Source: Anseranas semipalmata
Taxonomy: Eukaryota; Chordata; Aves; Anseriformes; Anseranatidae
Reading direction: 5' to 3'
NCBI GenBank assembly: GCA_013399115.1
Contig: VXAA01003158.1
Coordinates: 441,370 to 505,369 of the forward strand
DNA length: 64,000 nucleotides
Numbering within the stretch: the first letter of the stretch is position 1; each line of letters starts with the position of its first letter. The notes below the pieces were generated by a model. It had not been told where the DNA came from and searched no databases. It saw only the letters and a program-made list of their open reading frames with translations. A program made the position numbers and the translations under genes. Of the stretch, positions 13,001-28,000 are shown one piece after another.

Positions 13001-16000
13001 GCCTATTGCTCCCTAGTGCGGAGCTGGTGGCTGCTGAATGTGTCGCTGTGTTTGTGAGGAAGCTGTCCTCCTCCTCTGCCTCCTCGGCACTCACACATCT
13101 GCTAGTGAACAGCCCGGCCAGCCAGGCTGTGCACGTGCTGGCTCTGAGAACAATTGGGCTGGAGGTGTCGTGCCAGCAGGGAGAAGGGGAGGAACCCAGT
13201 CCCAAAACCACTGGAAAAACAGCTGCTGGGTCTGCCTGGGTCGCTGGCTCCGCTGCCGTGAAGGACACGTGTCCCTTTGTGCCTTCCTCAGGAGCTGAAG
13301 AAGGAGGTGATGGAGCAGCGGCTCGTTCTGGACACAGTGAACGAGGTGAGCCGAGCGCTGCTGGAGCTGGTGCCCTGGCGAGCCCGCGAGGGGCTGGATA
13401 AACTTGTGTCGGACACCAACGAGCGCTACAAGCTGGTCAGCGACACCATCAAGCAGAGGGTGGAGGAGATAGATGCTGCTATTCAGAGGTCTCAGCAGGT
13501 AATTTGATGAACTCCGCGTTCTCCAGGAGGGTTTCTGGGATGAGCGGGAAGGCCTGCGCGCTGCCTGACAGGATGGTCACCATCCCCTGTTCCGACAGCA
13601 TGGGTTGTTCCAGGGTAGCAGTCTTCTCGGAAAGGCTTGTTCTGTGTGGAGTGGAGGCTGTGGAGTGCCACGAATAACTGCCTGTACTGGCTTTGAGCAC
13701 CAACTCCGCAGAGCTGAACGTGCAAGCGAAATGATGGTGTAAAGTAGAGGTGTCCCTTTCCCGCAGATGGAGGGGTGTGGAGGAAGGTGGCAGCTTCCCT
13801 GCGCTCCGTGGCGCTGAGCGTCTGTGTCACAGCGATGCTCTGGGCCCAAAACCGCTGCAGGAGCAGCCCAGTGGACCACGGCCGCCCTCGGCAGAGGGGA
13901 GCTCCCCGTCAGAAAGCCGCGGCCCACACTGGCAGGCGTTTCTGACATAAACGATGTGGGTGTTAGCGCATGTGGCTGCATTAACACATGTTCAGCTGCT
14001 CCACTGTTGGCCTTCCCAACGCAGGGCGTGTGGGGTTGCCATTTGTGTCTTGCGGAAAGGCCCTCGTTTTTTAAACGCTTGCAACAAGGATGTAAGCGTC
14101 ACTTGTGCCCCGTTTCCGTGCTGGTAGGGAGAGCGAGCTCCCTGCCCTGCTTCAGTCAAACCGGAGCAGAGATGGGCTCAGAGGCTGCTCTGCCCTGCGG
14201 CCTTGGCTGACTGCGGCCTCTCTTCTCCCTGCGCCAGTACGAGCAGGCAGCCGACGCGGAGCTGGCCTGGGTTGCTGAGACCAAGCGGAAGCTGATGGCT
14301 CTCGGCCCCATTCGGCTGGAGCAGGACCAGACGACAGCCCAGCTGCAGGTGCAGAAGGTACGTGCGGCTGCTGGGGAAGCGCAGACGTGCCGGTCCGTGG
14401 GCAGTGGGAGAGGGGTCTGGGGCTGGGGGTGTCTCTCAGGGCAGTTGAGCTCTGGAGAGGCTTCTGGTCTTTGTACAGCTGAGCCCAGAGCACTGAGAGA
14501 GGTGCAACGCTTGTCCTTGGTAAGTAAAAGGAAAAATGAAGGAGAAGAAGGATTTAGACAAATGAAGTGTTGGACTTCTGAAGAAAAAAGCCTTGAGATG
14601 CTCAGGGTGCCAGATGAGCTGTGCACACAAGTTAAAAACAGAGCAAGCTGGGTGCGTGCGGGCTCTTGACGAGTCTCTGCCGCAGGCGGCTCGCGGCTGG
14701 GATTGCCAGTGCTGCCCCGGCCGGGCCGCACCTCGCAGCTGGAACTTGCCCGGTTGCTCGGGGCCGGGCGCTGCTCTTGCCCGGGCTGCCCTCGAGAGAG
14801 ACGCTGCTTTCCAAGGCTTGCCCGCAGCCGGGCAGCAAGCTCTGCCTGCATCTTGCAGGCGCTGGCGGCGGGAGCGGTTCAGAGAAACGTACCTATTGAT
14901 TAATGAGGGTGCTTTTATATTTGCTTTCTGCTCATTGTTCCTTCCAGTGGGGGACTCCTTGTTTCCCTCGCGGCAGCCAGACATGGAACAAAGAGAAGCT
15001 TTTTTTTTTCTCATATATCTTTGAGATGAGCTCATGCCTGAAAGAACGTGCACTTTAAATAAACGGCCCTTTTCTTCCCTCGCCAGCCTCGGCAATCAGA
15101 GCAGCATACGTGCTTATTGGATTTTGTGCGTTTAAAACAAAAAAAAAAAAAACAGCACATTGTTATAACGGAGGGGGACTGAAGTGTCGAGCATTAAGTT
15201 AAATTGAGCTCAGCCTGGCTTCCTGCTGCTTGTGGATGCTGTTAATCATGTGGACCTGGGGAATGGCAAAGTTATGGTTAGATGCAGTTCTGCAGAGCAT
15301 CATTTTGGGGGCTTAAAGTAACTGATCACAAATGGGTGGTGGAGCTTTTCCTTTGCAGGTGGAGAGCCCAAGGCAGGAGCCCTTGCGCGAGGGACCTGCA
15401 CACCAAGGGCCCTCGCACTCTCCCGCGAGGCACAGCAGTGTCCTCTGTTAGACTGACTGCTCCCTGGCGTTTCTGGGGATGGGCTGCACGTGGGACAGCC
15501 ATGGGTTTACGATGCATGGGGCGATGACCCGGGTGTGGAAGTTGCTCAGCATCTGACTTGACACCTAATTTCAAGTGCCATTTTCAGGCCTCTGAAAGAG
15601 AGAGGTTAAAGCAGATGAGTAGTGAGAAAGTTATCTGCATTTTCAGCCAGATTTTCAGTGTGCCACAGGACACTTGTGCTGAGTTTGGTGTGATCTCTGT
15701 AGTGCTGGGGCTGGGCAGCCTGGCAGGGGCTGCTCCCCGGCACAGCTGCTGCGGGCAGGAGGGCCCCTCGCGGGGCTGGGGGGGTGGTCGGGCTCCGCTC
15801 TCATTCTTTCCCTTTCTTTGGACGTTTCCTTTCTGCAGGCTTTTTCCATCGACATTATTCGGCACAAAGACTCTATGGATGAACTGTTCAGCCAGCGCAA
15901 TGAGATCTTTGGGACGTGTGGGGAAGAACAAAAAGCTGTTCTCCAGGTGAGCCTGACTGATGTTCGGTGCTGTGGGGGAGACGGGGCAGAGGGGGGAAAG

Positions 16001-19000
16001 GCAAGCGCTCAGCTCTTGCACAGTCTGAAGTGGTTTAAAATTACTCCATCTTTAGAAATTCCCACCAGTGACACTTAGCAGAGATCTCTTTATATTTATT
16101 AGTCTCTTTTATTGCAGTATTTTTATTGCAATGTTTGGGGAGGAGGGATTGTGAGATTTCTGAGGCTGCTTTAATTGGAATTACAGCTTGTGCACGTGGA
16201 ACGCCGCCACCAAAAGCACCTCCTGCTCCTCCAGCACACAGCGTGTGGCTGGCAGTGTTCCTGTGCCCTTTCTCATCCTTCGCTAACTCTCCTCCCATTC
16301 CTTTTAGGAGAAAACAGAGTCCCTGGTGCAGCAGTATGAAGCCGTGAGCCAGCTCAACTCAGAGCGCTACGCTCGCCTGGAGCGCGCGCAGGTCCTGGTG
16401 AACCAGTTCTGGGAGACCTACGAAGAGCTGAACCCTTGGATCGAGGAAACACAAACCCTGATCTCCCAGTTGCCCCCTCCAGCCATCGATCACGAGCAGC
16501 TCAAGCAGCAGCAGGAGGACATGAGGGTAAGACGATGGCTGAGCCTGCAGCTCCTGCGCCAGCTATTGCTGGATCAGCTCTTCTGGCTTGAATGGAGGTG
16601 CAGCACTCACAGGGTCAGAATGGGCCATTTTTCTGATTTTTTGCCCCTTCTGGGGATCCTACCTATGTAATACAAGGATGCCTTGGTCATACCATCTGGA
16701 AATCACTAGATAAGTTGGATCACTTCTTACTAAAATACAGATGAAACCCAGGGGAGCCTAGCTGTCTCTGGATCTCTTGCCCGATTGTGGCAGGGAGAAC
16801 GGCATTGTACTTTTAGGGTAGAGAGATGCAAAGCAAGTTTTCTGTGTCATCCCCTTTGGGACCATGGGGAGGGTCAGCAGACAGCTGCCTGGGCCAGCCC
16901 GAGTGGGGCAGCGTGCCGGTGCGCACCACGGCCACGCTGGGAAGAGCCGAGCGCCACGTGTTCGGCAGATGCTGGGTCAAGAAATCTGTGGTGTGCGTGC
17001 ACTACCAGATGCAATCATGGCTCTTTGAGTGTTGTGTGAAATAAATAGGCAGCAGCTTTCAATAGATTTCTAAACAATTGTCTTCCCCCCCCTTATTCCC
17101 TAGCAACTGAGAGAGTCTATTGCTGAACATAAGCCTCATATTGACAAGCTGCTGAAAATCGGACCACAGCTCAAGGATCTCAACCCCGAGGAAGGGGAGA
17201 TGGTGCAGAAAAAATACTCAACAGCGGAGGCCATGTATGCCAAAATCAAGGAGGAGGTGTGTCGGCGGGCTCTTGCGCTTGATGAAGCTGTCTCGCAGTC
17301 CACTCAGGTACGCTTCTGGGGTGCCAAGCAGCCAAGTCTGCTAAGCGTTCACCGCAGTCCCCTGGGGAAGCCACGTGCTTTGAAACACAGTTTTATTCCG
17401 AGTGTTAGGATTGTAAAAACCTTTGTAGGGCGCAACATAGGCAGACACCTTCAAGGTAGTTTTCAACCGACTGCTGGGCAGAGCCCCCCTTCAGAACTGG
17501 CTGCAGAAGGAGGGGAGAAGGATTTTGAATCTTGACATGGTAAATAGAGTAATAAATTTTTACAACCTTAATAATGAAGCTTATTCAAAGGGGCTGTTTT
17601 GGCATCCACCCAAGGTTGGAAGGGCCCAGAGAGCCTCTTTAAAGAGCTTGGAGAGATAAGTTTCATTTCTGATAAGCAAAGCACTGCTGTGTGTGAACAG
17701 CCACAGGATCATTTGAGTGGGAGAGTTAATTATCATCTCCAGGGTCTGGGCATCTCTAGAGGAGACCTGCGGATCGGTGGCTGCAGGAGCAGAGATACGA
17801 AAGGAGGGGCAGAGATTGTAGGTGCTAAAGGCCATGAAGGGGTAAAGAGTTTCTGCCACACAGGTTCAGGGTTTATGGTCCCTAGTTATGTTTCATTTCG
17901 CCCAGTGTTACTGTAGCGCAGTTGGTTTTTGTCACGTCTGGGTTTTTATTTTTTTATTTTTTTTTATTCCTGTATTGTTTAGTCACTTCTCTTGGTTTGC
18001 ACTTGTATTAACTCCAAGTTTTTCCCCCCCACACATCCCTCCTGTCTCATCTCTCACTCACATTGTGGAATGTGTTATCTGTGTGTGTTGCTGCCTGTTC
18101 CTGTCTTCCCCACATGGTCCCATTTCATTGTTGTGTTGACTGCGCCCCACCATTGCAGATTACGGAGGTAAGCCCCACCATGGTAGATGGTCATTTACGC
18201 TCTTTCCTTGGGCTGAAACAATTCTCTTTTACACCCAGACTTTTATTTCTGGTTCATGCACAGCTCAGCTGAACTTGCTTAAGAATTAACTCTGAGGGAA
18301 AAAAAATCATGTTTCTGAGATGGCTTTTGTTGCATTGCCACCTGGTTTCAGCTGTGGCCACCTTCCGCTGGGAATGCTTCGTGCAAAGCAGAGGTTTTGC
18401 TTTTGGAGTGGTTTTCACTGATGCACAGAGCTTTCTGCTCTAGCTGAACTTCCCATTTGCTCCTGCTTGTTGGCTAAGCCAGCGTGCCCATGATCAACTT
18501 TGCACGGAGAGCCCATCTCGTCTCTGCTGTTAGCATGGGAGCTGGCGTCCTTCAGAGAGGGACCAGCGGAGCACCGGGGCTGGCAGCCAGGTGCAGCAGA
18601 GCTGCCCTCGTTCTCACCAGCAGAGACGACTTGGGGTCTTTAAGGCCAAAGTTGACTTATCTTTATTAAAAAAAAAAAAAAAAGCCTCGTATATATAAAA
18701 CTAGCAAACCCTGCTAGACCCTCTTCCTTGGCTTTCTGATTTTGCTTTTGTTGAAGCCCCAGTTCCGTGGCAGCTCACTCTCTGCTCTCCTGTGCGCATG
18801 CAGCCTTCCACCATCTCCCACTGCCCGTGCCAGGGTGGTTTTCTTCCTAGCGTTGCACCGAGCAGAGGTTTCCTTCAGCACCAAACACAGGCGCTTTTCC
18901 AGCAGCGTCTCTGCGCAAATGCTAAAACAAATGGGATTTGGTTTTCGTGTCACGCTGCCCGTCTGCCAGAAGCGGGACAGCAGTCAAAGCATGAATGCTA

Positions 19001-22000
19001 CAGCATTGAACATCGTGACAAATCACTGCCGTGTTTGGTTCACAGTTGCCTGTGCCGGCTCTGTGAGTGTGTTTGGCTGACGTATGGTTTGATTCCTTTG
19101 AGTTGGTGCAGCCTGGGGCTGCTTGCAGCTAATAAGAGCCGAGGCAGGCACGAACAGGAGGCTGCAGGTATAATTGCTGTTGCTGGCAATGTTTGTCCTC
19201 TCCGAGAGGCCGCTGGGTACAGTGCTAAGGGCTGTTGCACAGGCAGGGAGTGATGCAGCACTGTTTAATCTCATCTCACCTGCCTAATGGACTTGCTCCT
19301 CTTCAGTTCCACGACAAGATCGAGCCGATGCTGGAGACACTGGAGACCCTCTCCTCCCGCCTGCGCATGCCGCCCCTCATTCCCGCCGAGGTCGATAAGA
19401 TCCGGGAGTGCATCAGTGAGAACAAAAACGCCACAGTGGAGCTGGAGAAGCTGCAACCCTCCTTCGAGGCTCTGAAACGCCGCGGGGAAGAGCTGATCGG
19501 CAGATCTCAGGGAGCGGACAAGGACCTGGCAGCAAAAGGTATCTCAGGGTGGATTTAGCAGGAGGTGTTTGCCAGGCTGGTAGCGCTGCCCAGCTTCACC
19601 ATGTCCTACCTGAGTCACGGCTCCGTCACCATGGGGGATGCTCTGGTGTCCCAGAGGTGTATTTCAGAGGGTCTCCTGTCGTTACGAGGAAGGATGAGTC
19701 CTCTGTACACAGGTATCTGGTGACTGCTTCCATCTGGAGCAGACAGGGTGGTATCAGCCAGAGGAGGAAGAAGTATTTGTGACTGCTCAGGCTGAGCTTT
19801 CAGATCAGCCAAGCCATCACCGTGAGCTGGTCTCTTGTGGCAACTGTTGGTGGCCCCTGTGAAATGATTTGTTGGTGTCGATTCAGCTCCTAATGGAGGG
19901 AAGGAACATGCCCAGCACAAAAAGACCTGTCAACACAATTGGCACTAATTGGCACCTTTGTTGGCAGCTCAACAGCCAGCTCATGAACTGAGTGAGCATA
20001 GACTTCACGCTAGAGGTGGCCTGAACAGAGGTTCATTGGAGGAGAGTATGTGGACAAATTTGCCCTGAGCTTGCCTGCATATAAATAAAGGCTTAATTTC
20101 TGCAAGCCGGGGTTTCTCCTGTCCCTCAGTACCTCTCATAGTTAATGCTCTGATAGTCCCATCTGTCTTTAATTCCCATTTGGAAGTTCTGTTGGCTATT
20201 TCTAAGTGGAAAGTGTTTGCAAAATGCTCTTGCGTTGTCAAAAAAAATTTCCTTGTGGCAAGATAGGACAGTCTCCTCCTTCACTGAATGTTTTCTTTCC
20301 TACCCTCAGTAATCCAGGATAAATTGGATCAGATGGTCTTCTTCTGGGAAGACATCAAAGCTCGGGCAGAGGAACGTGAGATGAAGTTCCTTGATGTCCT
20401 GGAGCTTGCAGAGAAGTTCTGGTATGACATGGCAGCCCTCCTGACTACCATCAAAGACACACAGGACATCGTTCATGACCTGGAGAGCCCAGGCATTGAC
20501 CCATCCATCATCAAGCAGCAGGTGGAAGCAGCAGAGGTGAGGACCACGGAACTGTACCTCTGTCTGGAGCTTGTTTGCACCCACCTTGTAAGATAGAGTG
20601 GGATAGGGATATTTAATATGAGCATGGCCAAACGTGGCTGTAGAACAGTTTTGTAGGCAGTCAGTCAGATTATGAAACATTATTTCTATTGCAATTTGGA
20701 ACTGCGAGGAAAAAACAGAAGTATATTTTACGTATCCCTCCTCACCTCCACCACCCCCCTGTTCCAGACAAGGAAATAATGCTTAAATCACTTTTTTTGC
20801 TACTGTTTTGGGAAGCTTATCAAGCATGCGGTCAGGGTTGTGTGCCCACATGTTTGAGTGATGTGGAACTTTGCACGGTTCTGCTCCCAGTCTGTGTAGA
20901 AGGCATCTGAGTGCTGTCTAGCGTGGGAAGTGTATATTTAGATTTTGGTTAGACTGGAGATAAGTGTAAAGCTGGGTGGGCTTGGATTTGTATGTTGTTT
21001 TGTGGTTATTTCAAGTAAATGGTGAAATCCACTTCAGGTGTTTGCATATTGACTTGACTTGGACCTTGGGGAGCTGGCATGTTACTTTATGTGTTGCTCT
21101 TTGCTAAGTTTGTCATTTCTATTTCTGCTTTATAACCATTCTGACTTTGGTTTGCAACTTTTGAGTCTCAAAAACTAATTCCTGTATTGACAAAATATTC
21201 CTGTAAACAGTACATCTCTTGTAAACAACGTTTTCAGTGAGGCAGTTCAGGCACATGTCAAGCTAAATATGGAATTCCTTCTTTTAGTTCCCCCAAACAC
21301 TGCAAACAGCTGCATTGACACTCTGACCAGAGGTGGGAGCAGAAAAGGTTGGCCATGGCAATGCTGGTGAGCAGGACACCCCTCTGCTTGCTTCATAACA
21401 TAGTCCTGGGGTCTGGCTTTGGGCTGTTGGCCAGGATGCAAGACATATCCAGTGCAGAAAGGACTCTCCACACTTTAGCCCTCCTGTTCATGGGGAATTT
21501 TTGGAAGAGCGCTTAATAAACATTTTCCTTTCACCATTATGTTGTATGCAGACTATTAAGGAGGAAACGGATGGCTTGCATGAAGAGCTGGAGTTCATCC
21601 GACTCCTTGGAACCGATTTAATTTTTGCCTGTGGCGAAACTGAGAAACCAGAAGTCAAAAAGAGCATTGATGAGGTAGGAAAAACAGCAGTCCCTCATTC
21701 AGATAAAATCAGGTAGGAGCAAGTGAGAGCTCAAGTGGAAGAGCCTAATGAATTTTGTGGGCAATCTTGTGTTCTGCAGATGAACAATGCGTGGGAAAAT
21801 CTAAACAAAACTTGGAAGGAGAGGCTTGAAAAGCTTGAAGAAGCCATGCAGTCGGCTGTGCAATACCAAGATACTCTTCAAGTAAGAGACAGGGCTGTTT
21901 ATGTGTGGTGGGTAGACCTCGGGAACATCATCGTGAATCCTCTCCCTGAAGCTGTACTAAGATTTGCACTAATGCAAGGCAGGAAAATGTCTCCTGTGTG

Positions 22001-25000
22001 AATGTTTACAGCATCTATTAGACCCTGAGCTCAACAACCAGCTCCAACGAATAGCAAATATTTGGCTGCATTTGTCTTCCCAAGTCTGTCTTTGGTTCTG
22101 CACAGCATAGCAGGATGAGCCTGGCTGCCATCACTTCCTTATATTGGAAGCAGGGAGGTGAAAGACCTTGCAGCAGTGTGTGCTGGAGGCAGGCATCTCC
22201 GCCCCCCAAAGAAAAGTTTGGTGGTTGCGTGGTGACGGAGGCACCTGCCCCATTTTCCCACCTAGCTGTGGGAGAGCGCTGTTTGCCTTTCTCTTTGCTG
22301 ACGGTGTCTGCACTCGTTTCAGGCCATGTTTGACTGGCTGGATAATGCCGTGATTAAACTCTGCAACATGTCTCCTGTCGGCACTGACCTCAACACGGTT
22401 AAGGAGCAAATGAACGAGATGAAGGTAGGCAGGTGGAGTCGGACTGGTTCTCTGATGCTTGCTTTGCATCACAGAGCTCTCACTCGAATGATTCATTTTG
22501 TTCTGGTTTTTGTCCTGCTTGTTTTGGCAGGAGTTTAAAATGGAGGTTTACCAGCAGCAGATTGAGATGGAAAAGCTTAATCACCAAGGTGAACTGATGC
22601 TAAAAAAAGCTACAGATGAGACAGACAGAGACATCATAAAGGAGCCACTGACAGAGCTGAAACATCTCTGGGAGAATTTGGGCGAGAAAATTGCTCACAG
22701 ACAGGTACAGGGGAGATCTGGGCTCTCGCCAGTGCGGGGTTGAAATTCACTTGGATGCTCCCCCTCCTCCCTGACTTAAACTTTCCTTTTCCTTCCCTGT
22801 CATTGCCCAGCACAAGCTAGAAGCCGCTCTTCTGGCACTCGGCCAGTTCCAGCACGCGTTAGCAGAGCTGATGGCCTGGCTGACCCACACCGAGGAGTTG
22901 CTTGATGCACAAAGACCCATCAATGGAGACCCAAAAGTCATCGAGGTTGAACTTGCGAAGCACCATGTGAGTACTCCCACTCTGTGTCAATTTTTGATCC
23001 ATTCCTGTTGCAGGATTTTCTCTCTCGTGAAGGGTTTGAGTTGTTTCAAGTCCACGAGAGCATGCTGGATTTAACAGGCATTTTAGAGAGGTTTCCAACA
23101 TTTTCCCAATGTGTCTCATGTAGGTGCTGAAGAACGATGTCTTGGCCCACCAAGCGACCGTGGAGACAGTGAACAAAGCGGGCAACGAGCTCCTGGAGTC
23201 GAGTGCAGGGGACGATGCGAGCAGCCTGCGAAACCGCCTGGAGAAGCTGAACACGTGCTGGGAGTCGGTGCTGCAGAAGACAGAGGAGAGGGAGCAGCAG
23301 CTGCAGTCCACCCTCCAGCAGGTCAGGGCACGCGCCGGGTACTGGCCTGCGCAGAGGACAGCTGCTTCCAGAGTGAAGGGGAGAGGAGCTGGAGACCCTG
23401 GGCTTTTTAATGCAATGTTTTTCATTTAACTGTCCTGGAGCAATGCAGTGCCTGTCTGGAGATACAGCAGCAGCCAGGCACGTCTGCTGTGGGTGCGAGC
23501 TCGGCTGGCCCCACGTGGTGCTGACCTCCCCTCCTCTGCCTTGTGGCAGATCAGCAGCATGCGGCATCTTTGCTGGTTTTGCCTCAAAGTAGTCCACAGG
23601 TGTTTGTTACCCTGAAGTGAATAATTATTTCTTTGTCGCAAGAAGATGAGGCTTTACAGTGGAAGCATGGAGGCTCTTTGCAGAAGGACTTTTTACCTTC
23701 TTAAGCTAGAGATGCACTAGCTTCAAAGTAAGATTTAGAAGCAGGCAGTTTTTTTGTTTGCAAAACCAACTGTGTTTTGTTTATTTGCCAGAATGACTGC
23801 ATGGTTAAGGGGGTGCCATGTACATCCCTTCTTAATGCGCTGTTAAATCCAGCTCTGCCTCTTTATCTGGTTTTGAAGCAACCGCAGCGTTAACCCTGGC
23901 GCATGATCAATGGTGGCTGATGTCATCTGATCATGGCCGATTATATGTTCCTGAACAGGCCCAGGGTTTCCATGGTGAGATTGAAGACTTCCTCCTGTGG
24001 CTAACGAGAATGGAGAGCCAATTGTCTGCATCGAAACCCACGGGAGGTCTGCCAGAAACTGCCCGGGAACAGCTCAATGCCCACATGGTAATTTCTTGGG
24101 GGAGATTTTTAGTGCTTCCAATTCAGCAAGCTTCTGTCTGTCAAATATCAGCATCAAAACTTCTCCCTTATGTGTCTGATGGGAAGGGAGATGAGTGCTT
24201 CTCTGTTCTCTTCTTACAGATAAATTTGCACTTGATGCCTGGGACGAGCGTCACAATGCTTTAACCACTGTCCTTTTCTCAAAGCAGCACATCGCTGTCA
24301 CTTTGCTGCCTGCCCTGAACTTAATTTTCTCATCACCTTGAGCTGCAGCGAGCCGCAGCCCCTCTCCGAGCTCCTGCTTTGTCTAACACTTCGGTGCTGC
24401 CTCTGTTGCAGGAGCTGTACGGCCAGCTGAAAGCCCAGGAGGATGTGTACAGCCAGCTGCTGGCCAAGGGGCGACTGATGCTGCTGAACCGCGACGACTC
24501 GGGCTCTGGCTCAAAGACAGAGCAGAGCGTAGCGCTGCTGGAGCAGAAGTGGTGTCTGGTCAGCACCAAGATGGAGGAGAGAAAGGTAATGTTTGCAGAG
24601 AGACGCCGCCCGCCCTTGCCCCACGAGCTGGTCTGACAGCAGGTGCTCCCTGCCTGCTGCTCTGCTCTACCAGGACGGCAGCGCTTGGAGCCAGACAGGG
24701 CTGGAGAGGAGGGCTATTTTTTTAAAAAATAACTTCTCTGTTGGTCACACGGGTTGAATGTGTCATCCAAATGGTGCTGTCTGAGAACCAAGCTATTATT
24801 TTTTCTAGATAGTTGTAAGATTTGGTTAAATCGCACAGAAAATGAGAGTAAAATTGAATTTGGATTAATTTAGAGGAGGGGTGGGAGGAAACCTCCTGCA
24901 GCTCTGAAAGGCACACTTTGTTGGTCCTCTGTGCGAGACAGCAGGCCAAATCCTCCTCTGAGCTGACTCCATTCTAGTGTTTTGGCCAGTGATGAGATAA

Positions 25001-28000
25001 AACAAGGGACGCGGTGGCCTCAGCCCAGAATAAATTTGTGGTGCTGCAGCTGTTGCCATCGAAATGTCATCCACCTCCCATTTACTGGGAGCTCTTCCAT
25101 GGTGATCCCTTTCTCGGGAAGCTGAGGGCGACGCAGCTGCTTGTGTGTCGATAATGGAGTTGTCTCCCCTTTCACGTGCGATTCTCGCCCGTGAATTTTG
25201 AAAGAAACCAATTCTGAAGCGGCAGCTTTCATTGAAACCTCCTCGCCTTGGTAAACAAGTCGTGTTCCCTGGCCGAGCCGACAAGGTTCCCATTAGAGGC
25301 GCATTTCAGCAGGGACACAAAGCCTGCCCTTGTCTGTGAAACCGCAGATCGTGAGCTCTCGCCCTCAGTGTTGGTTTTTTCCCCCCTCCCTCCCCACTGC
25401 TGCAGGCAAAGCTGGAGGAGGCGCTCGCCCTGGCCACGGACTTCCAGAACTCCCTCCAGGACTTCATCAACTGGCTGACGCTGGCCGAGCAGAGCCTGAA
25501 CATCGTGCCCCCGCCCAGCCTCATCCTCAATGCCGTGCTGGCCCAGATCGACGAGCACAAGGTGCGGGCGCAGCGATCCCCCGGATGGCTCCCTGGGGTG
25601 GAGGGAGCAAGCGCGGCACCACAGCCCCCACGGCGTGCACAGGGGGCTCGCGGGCACGTCCAGGGCTCCTTACAGATAAAGGACGTCTTTGCTGTTTGCA
25701 GGTGTTTGCCAACGAAGTGAATGCTCATCGGGATCGTATCATTGAGCTGGACCAAACCGGGAACCAGCTGAAGTTTCTCAGTCAAAAGCAGGACGTGGTG
25801 TTGATCAAGAACCTGCTGGTGAGCGTCCAGTCCCGCTGGGAGAAGGTCGTGCAGCGCTCGGTGGAGCGGGGCCGGGCTCTTGATGACGCCAGGAAGCGAG
25901 CCAAGCAGGTGAGAAATGCGGGGAGGGTGCAACAGACCCCAAGGTGTGGCCAGCCTTGGAGGCAGGAGGTCCCAAGACCAGAACGGGGCTGGAGACAGCT
26001 TCAGTGTGAAGTTTCAAACTTGCTTCTGTTTCTTTGCAGTTCCACGAAGCTTGGAAGAAACTGATTGATTGGCTGGAGGATGCAGAGAATCACCTGGATT
26101 CTGAGCTGGAGATATCCAATGATCCTGACAAAATCAAGCTCCAGCTCTCCAAACACAAGGTAGAGCTTTGCTGAAGCAGGACTGGCACTGGACATTGGGT
26201 GGAGGGGCAGTTCCTCGGGAGGGAGCAGGGCAGCATCTCCTCTGCTGTCAGAACAGGGGAAAGGCATGGCCATGCTTACTGCTGTAGTGGAAAACATACA
26301 GCTGAGGATCCACACGAGAGCCATGTATCTTCTTTGTGAGGCCAGGCTTTGTGAAGCAGTTTTGTTTTCTCTCCCTGTTCTCAGGAGTTCCAGAAGACAC
26401 TAGGTGGAAAACAGCCTGTCTATGACACCACCATCAGGACAGGCAGAGCCCTCAAAGAAAAAGCCTTGCTTCCAGATGACACCCAAAAGCTGGACAATTT
26501 ACTGGGAGAAGTCCGGGATAAATGGGACACAGTGTGCGGCAAATCTGTGGAAAGGTAAATCCAGCCCCAACGTTGTACCAGCAGTGCTTGTTTGCCAAGG
26601 ACTGACAAAGCGGATAGCAGAGGAAGGGAGGTTGGACCTAGAGCACACCTAGAGTGATTTTGTGTGGTGGTTGGAGGGTGGAGGAGTTCACTGGGCAATG
26701 ACAAAAGGAGATGACTTTGTTCATGAAAGTTCACAGGGATATTTGTTTTTCAGGCAGCACAAGCTGGAAGAAGCCCTCTTGTTCTCCGGACAGTTCATGG
26801 ATGCGCTGCAGGCCTTGGTGGACTGGCTGTACAAGGTAGAGCCCCAGTTAGCTGAAGACCAGCCTGTCCATGGTGACCTGGACCTGGTCATGAACCTGAT
26901 GGATGCTCACAAGGTGAGAGCTCCTTCTGCAGTTCTTCTTGGGGATGTGAGTGGAGCTTGTCTTCCCCGAGTGCCAAACAATGAGGAGCCAGAGCTGGTG
27001 CCTCGCCGCAGAGCTGCATGTCTCACTGCTGTGCTGCGGTGGACAAGGAGGGCAAAAACAGGGTGAACGAGTGGGAAGAAATTTCTTTGTTCCTGGAGAG
27101 GTTTCAGGGCCTGGAGCTCTGTTTCTCCAAGACACTACCAGATAGATCTGTTGAGGGTTTAGTTTTGAAGAGGTGGCTGAGTTTATAGTCTTCTATAAAC
27201 TGTGGTCTTGGCAGTTCTCTCCAACATGTCTCAGAAGCTGGCGCTCCTGGTTTTGGATTAGGTCACGCATGAAATCTCCAGACAGGGCTTGGGCTTCTGC
27301 TCAAAGCAACCGCTTGCACTGCAGCCTAAGCTCTCCTGCTCTGGGTCGCAGCCACTCTGCCAGTGTTTGCAGGGTGCAGTGGTGGCAAGGCCGGGCTCCT
27401 GCCCTTCTCAGAGCCTTGACCGTGCTGTGAGTTCTCTGCCCGTGTGCACTTCTGCTGAAACACACTTGGGTGCTGCGTGTGCCGCCCAGCTCCCAGCCTG
27501 CCTGCCATCCCACCTAGCTGGGTGGTGGGTGCAAAACCCATGCTACAAACTATTCCCGATGTGGCCCTCAGTCTTATCCCCCATGAAACAGCCCTCTGAG
27601 ACTGACCCGCTTGGCTTTTGCCTTCTCTTCCTCCAGGTCTTCCAGAAGGAGCTGGGGAAGCGCACGGGGACGGTCCAGGTGCTCAAGCGCTCTGGCCGGG
27701 AGCTCATCGAGAACAGCCGGGATGACACCACCTGGGTGAAAGTGCAGCTGCAAGAGCTGAGCAACCGCTGGGACACAGTGTGCAAGCTGTCTGTGTCGAA
27801 ACAGACCCGCCTGGAACAGGCCTTGAAGCAGGTGAGCAAAAGACTACAGGTGGAAACGGGCTTGGAGAGCTTTGCCCGTGCTGTAGGGTTGTGCCCTGGA
27901 GTTCGACACAAACACCTCCCTTGGAGAAGACACGTTGGGCGCTTCCCTGTGCCCAGGCAGAGGCGACCGATTTCCTGGCCGAGCAGGACACCCCAGTCCT

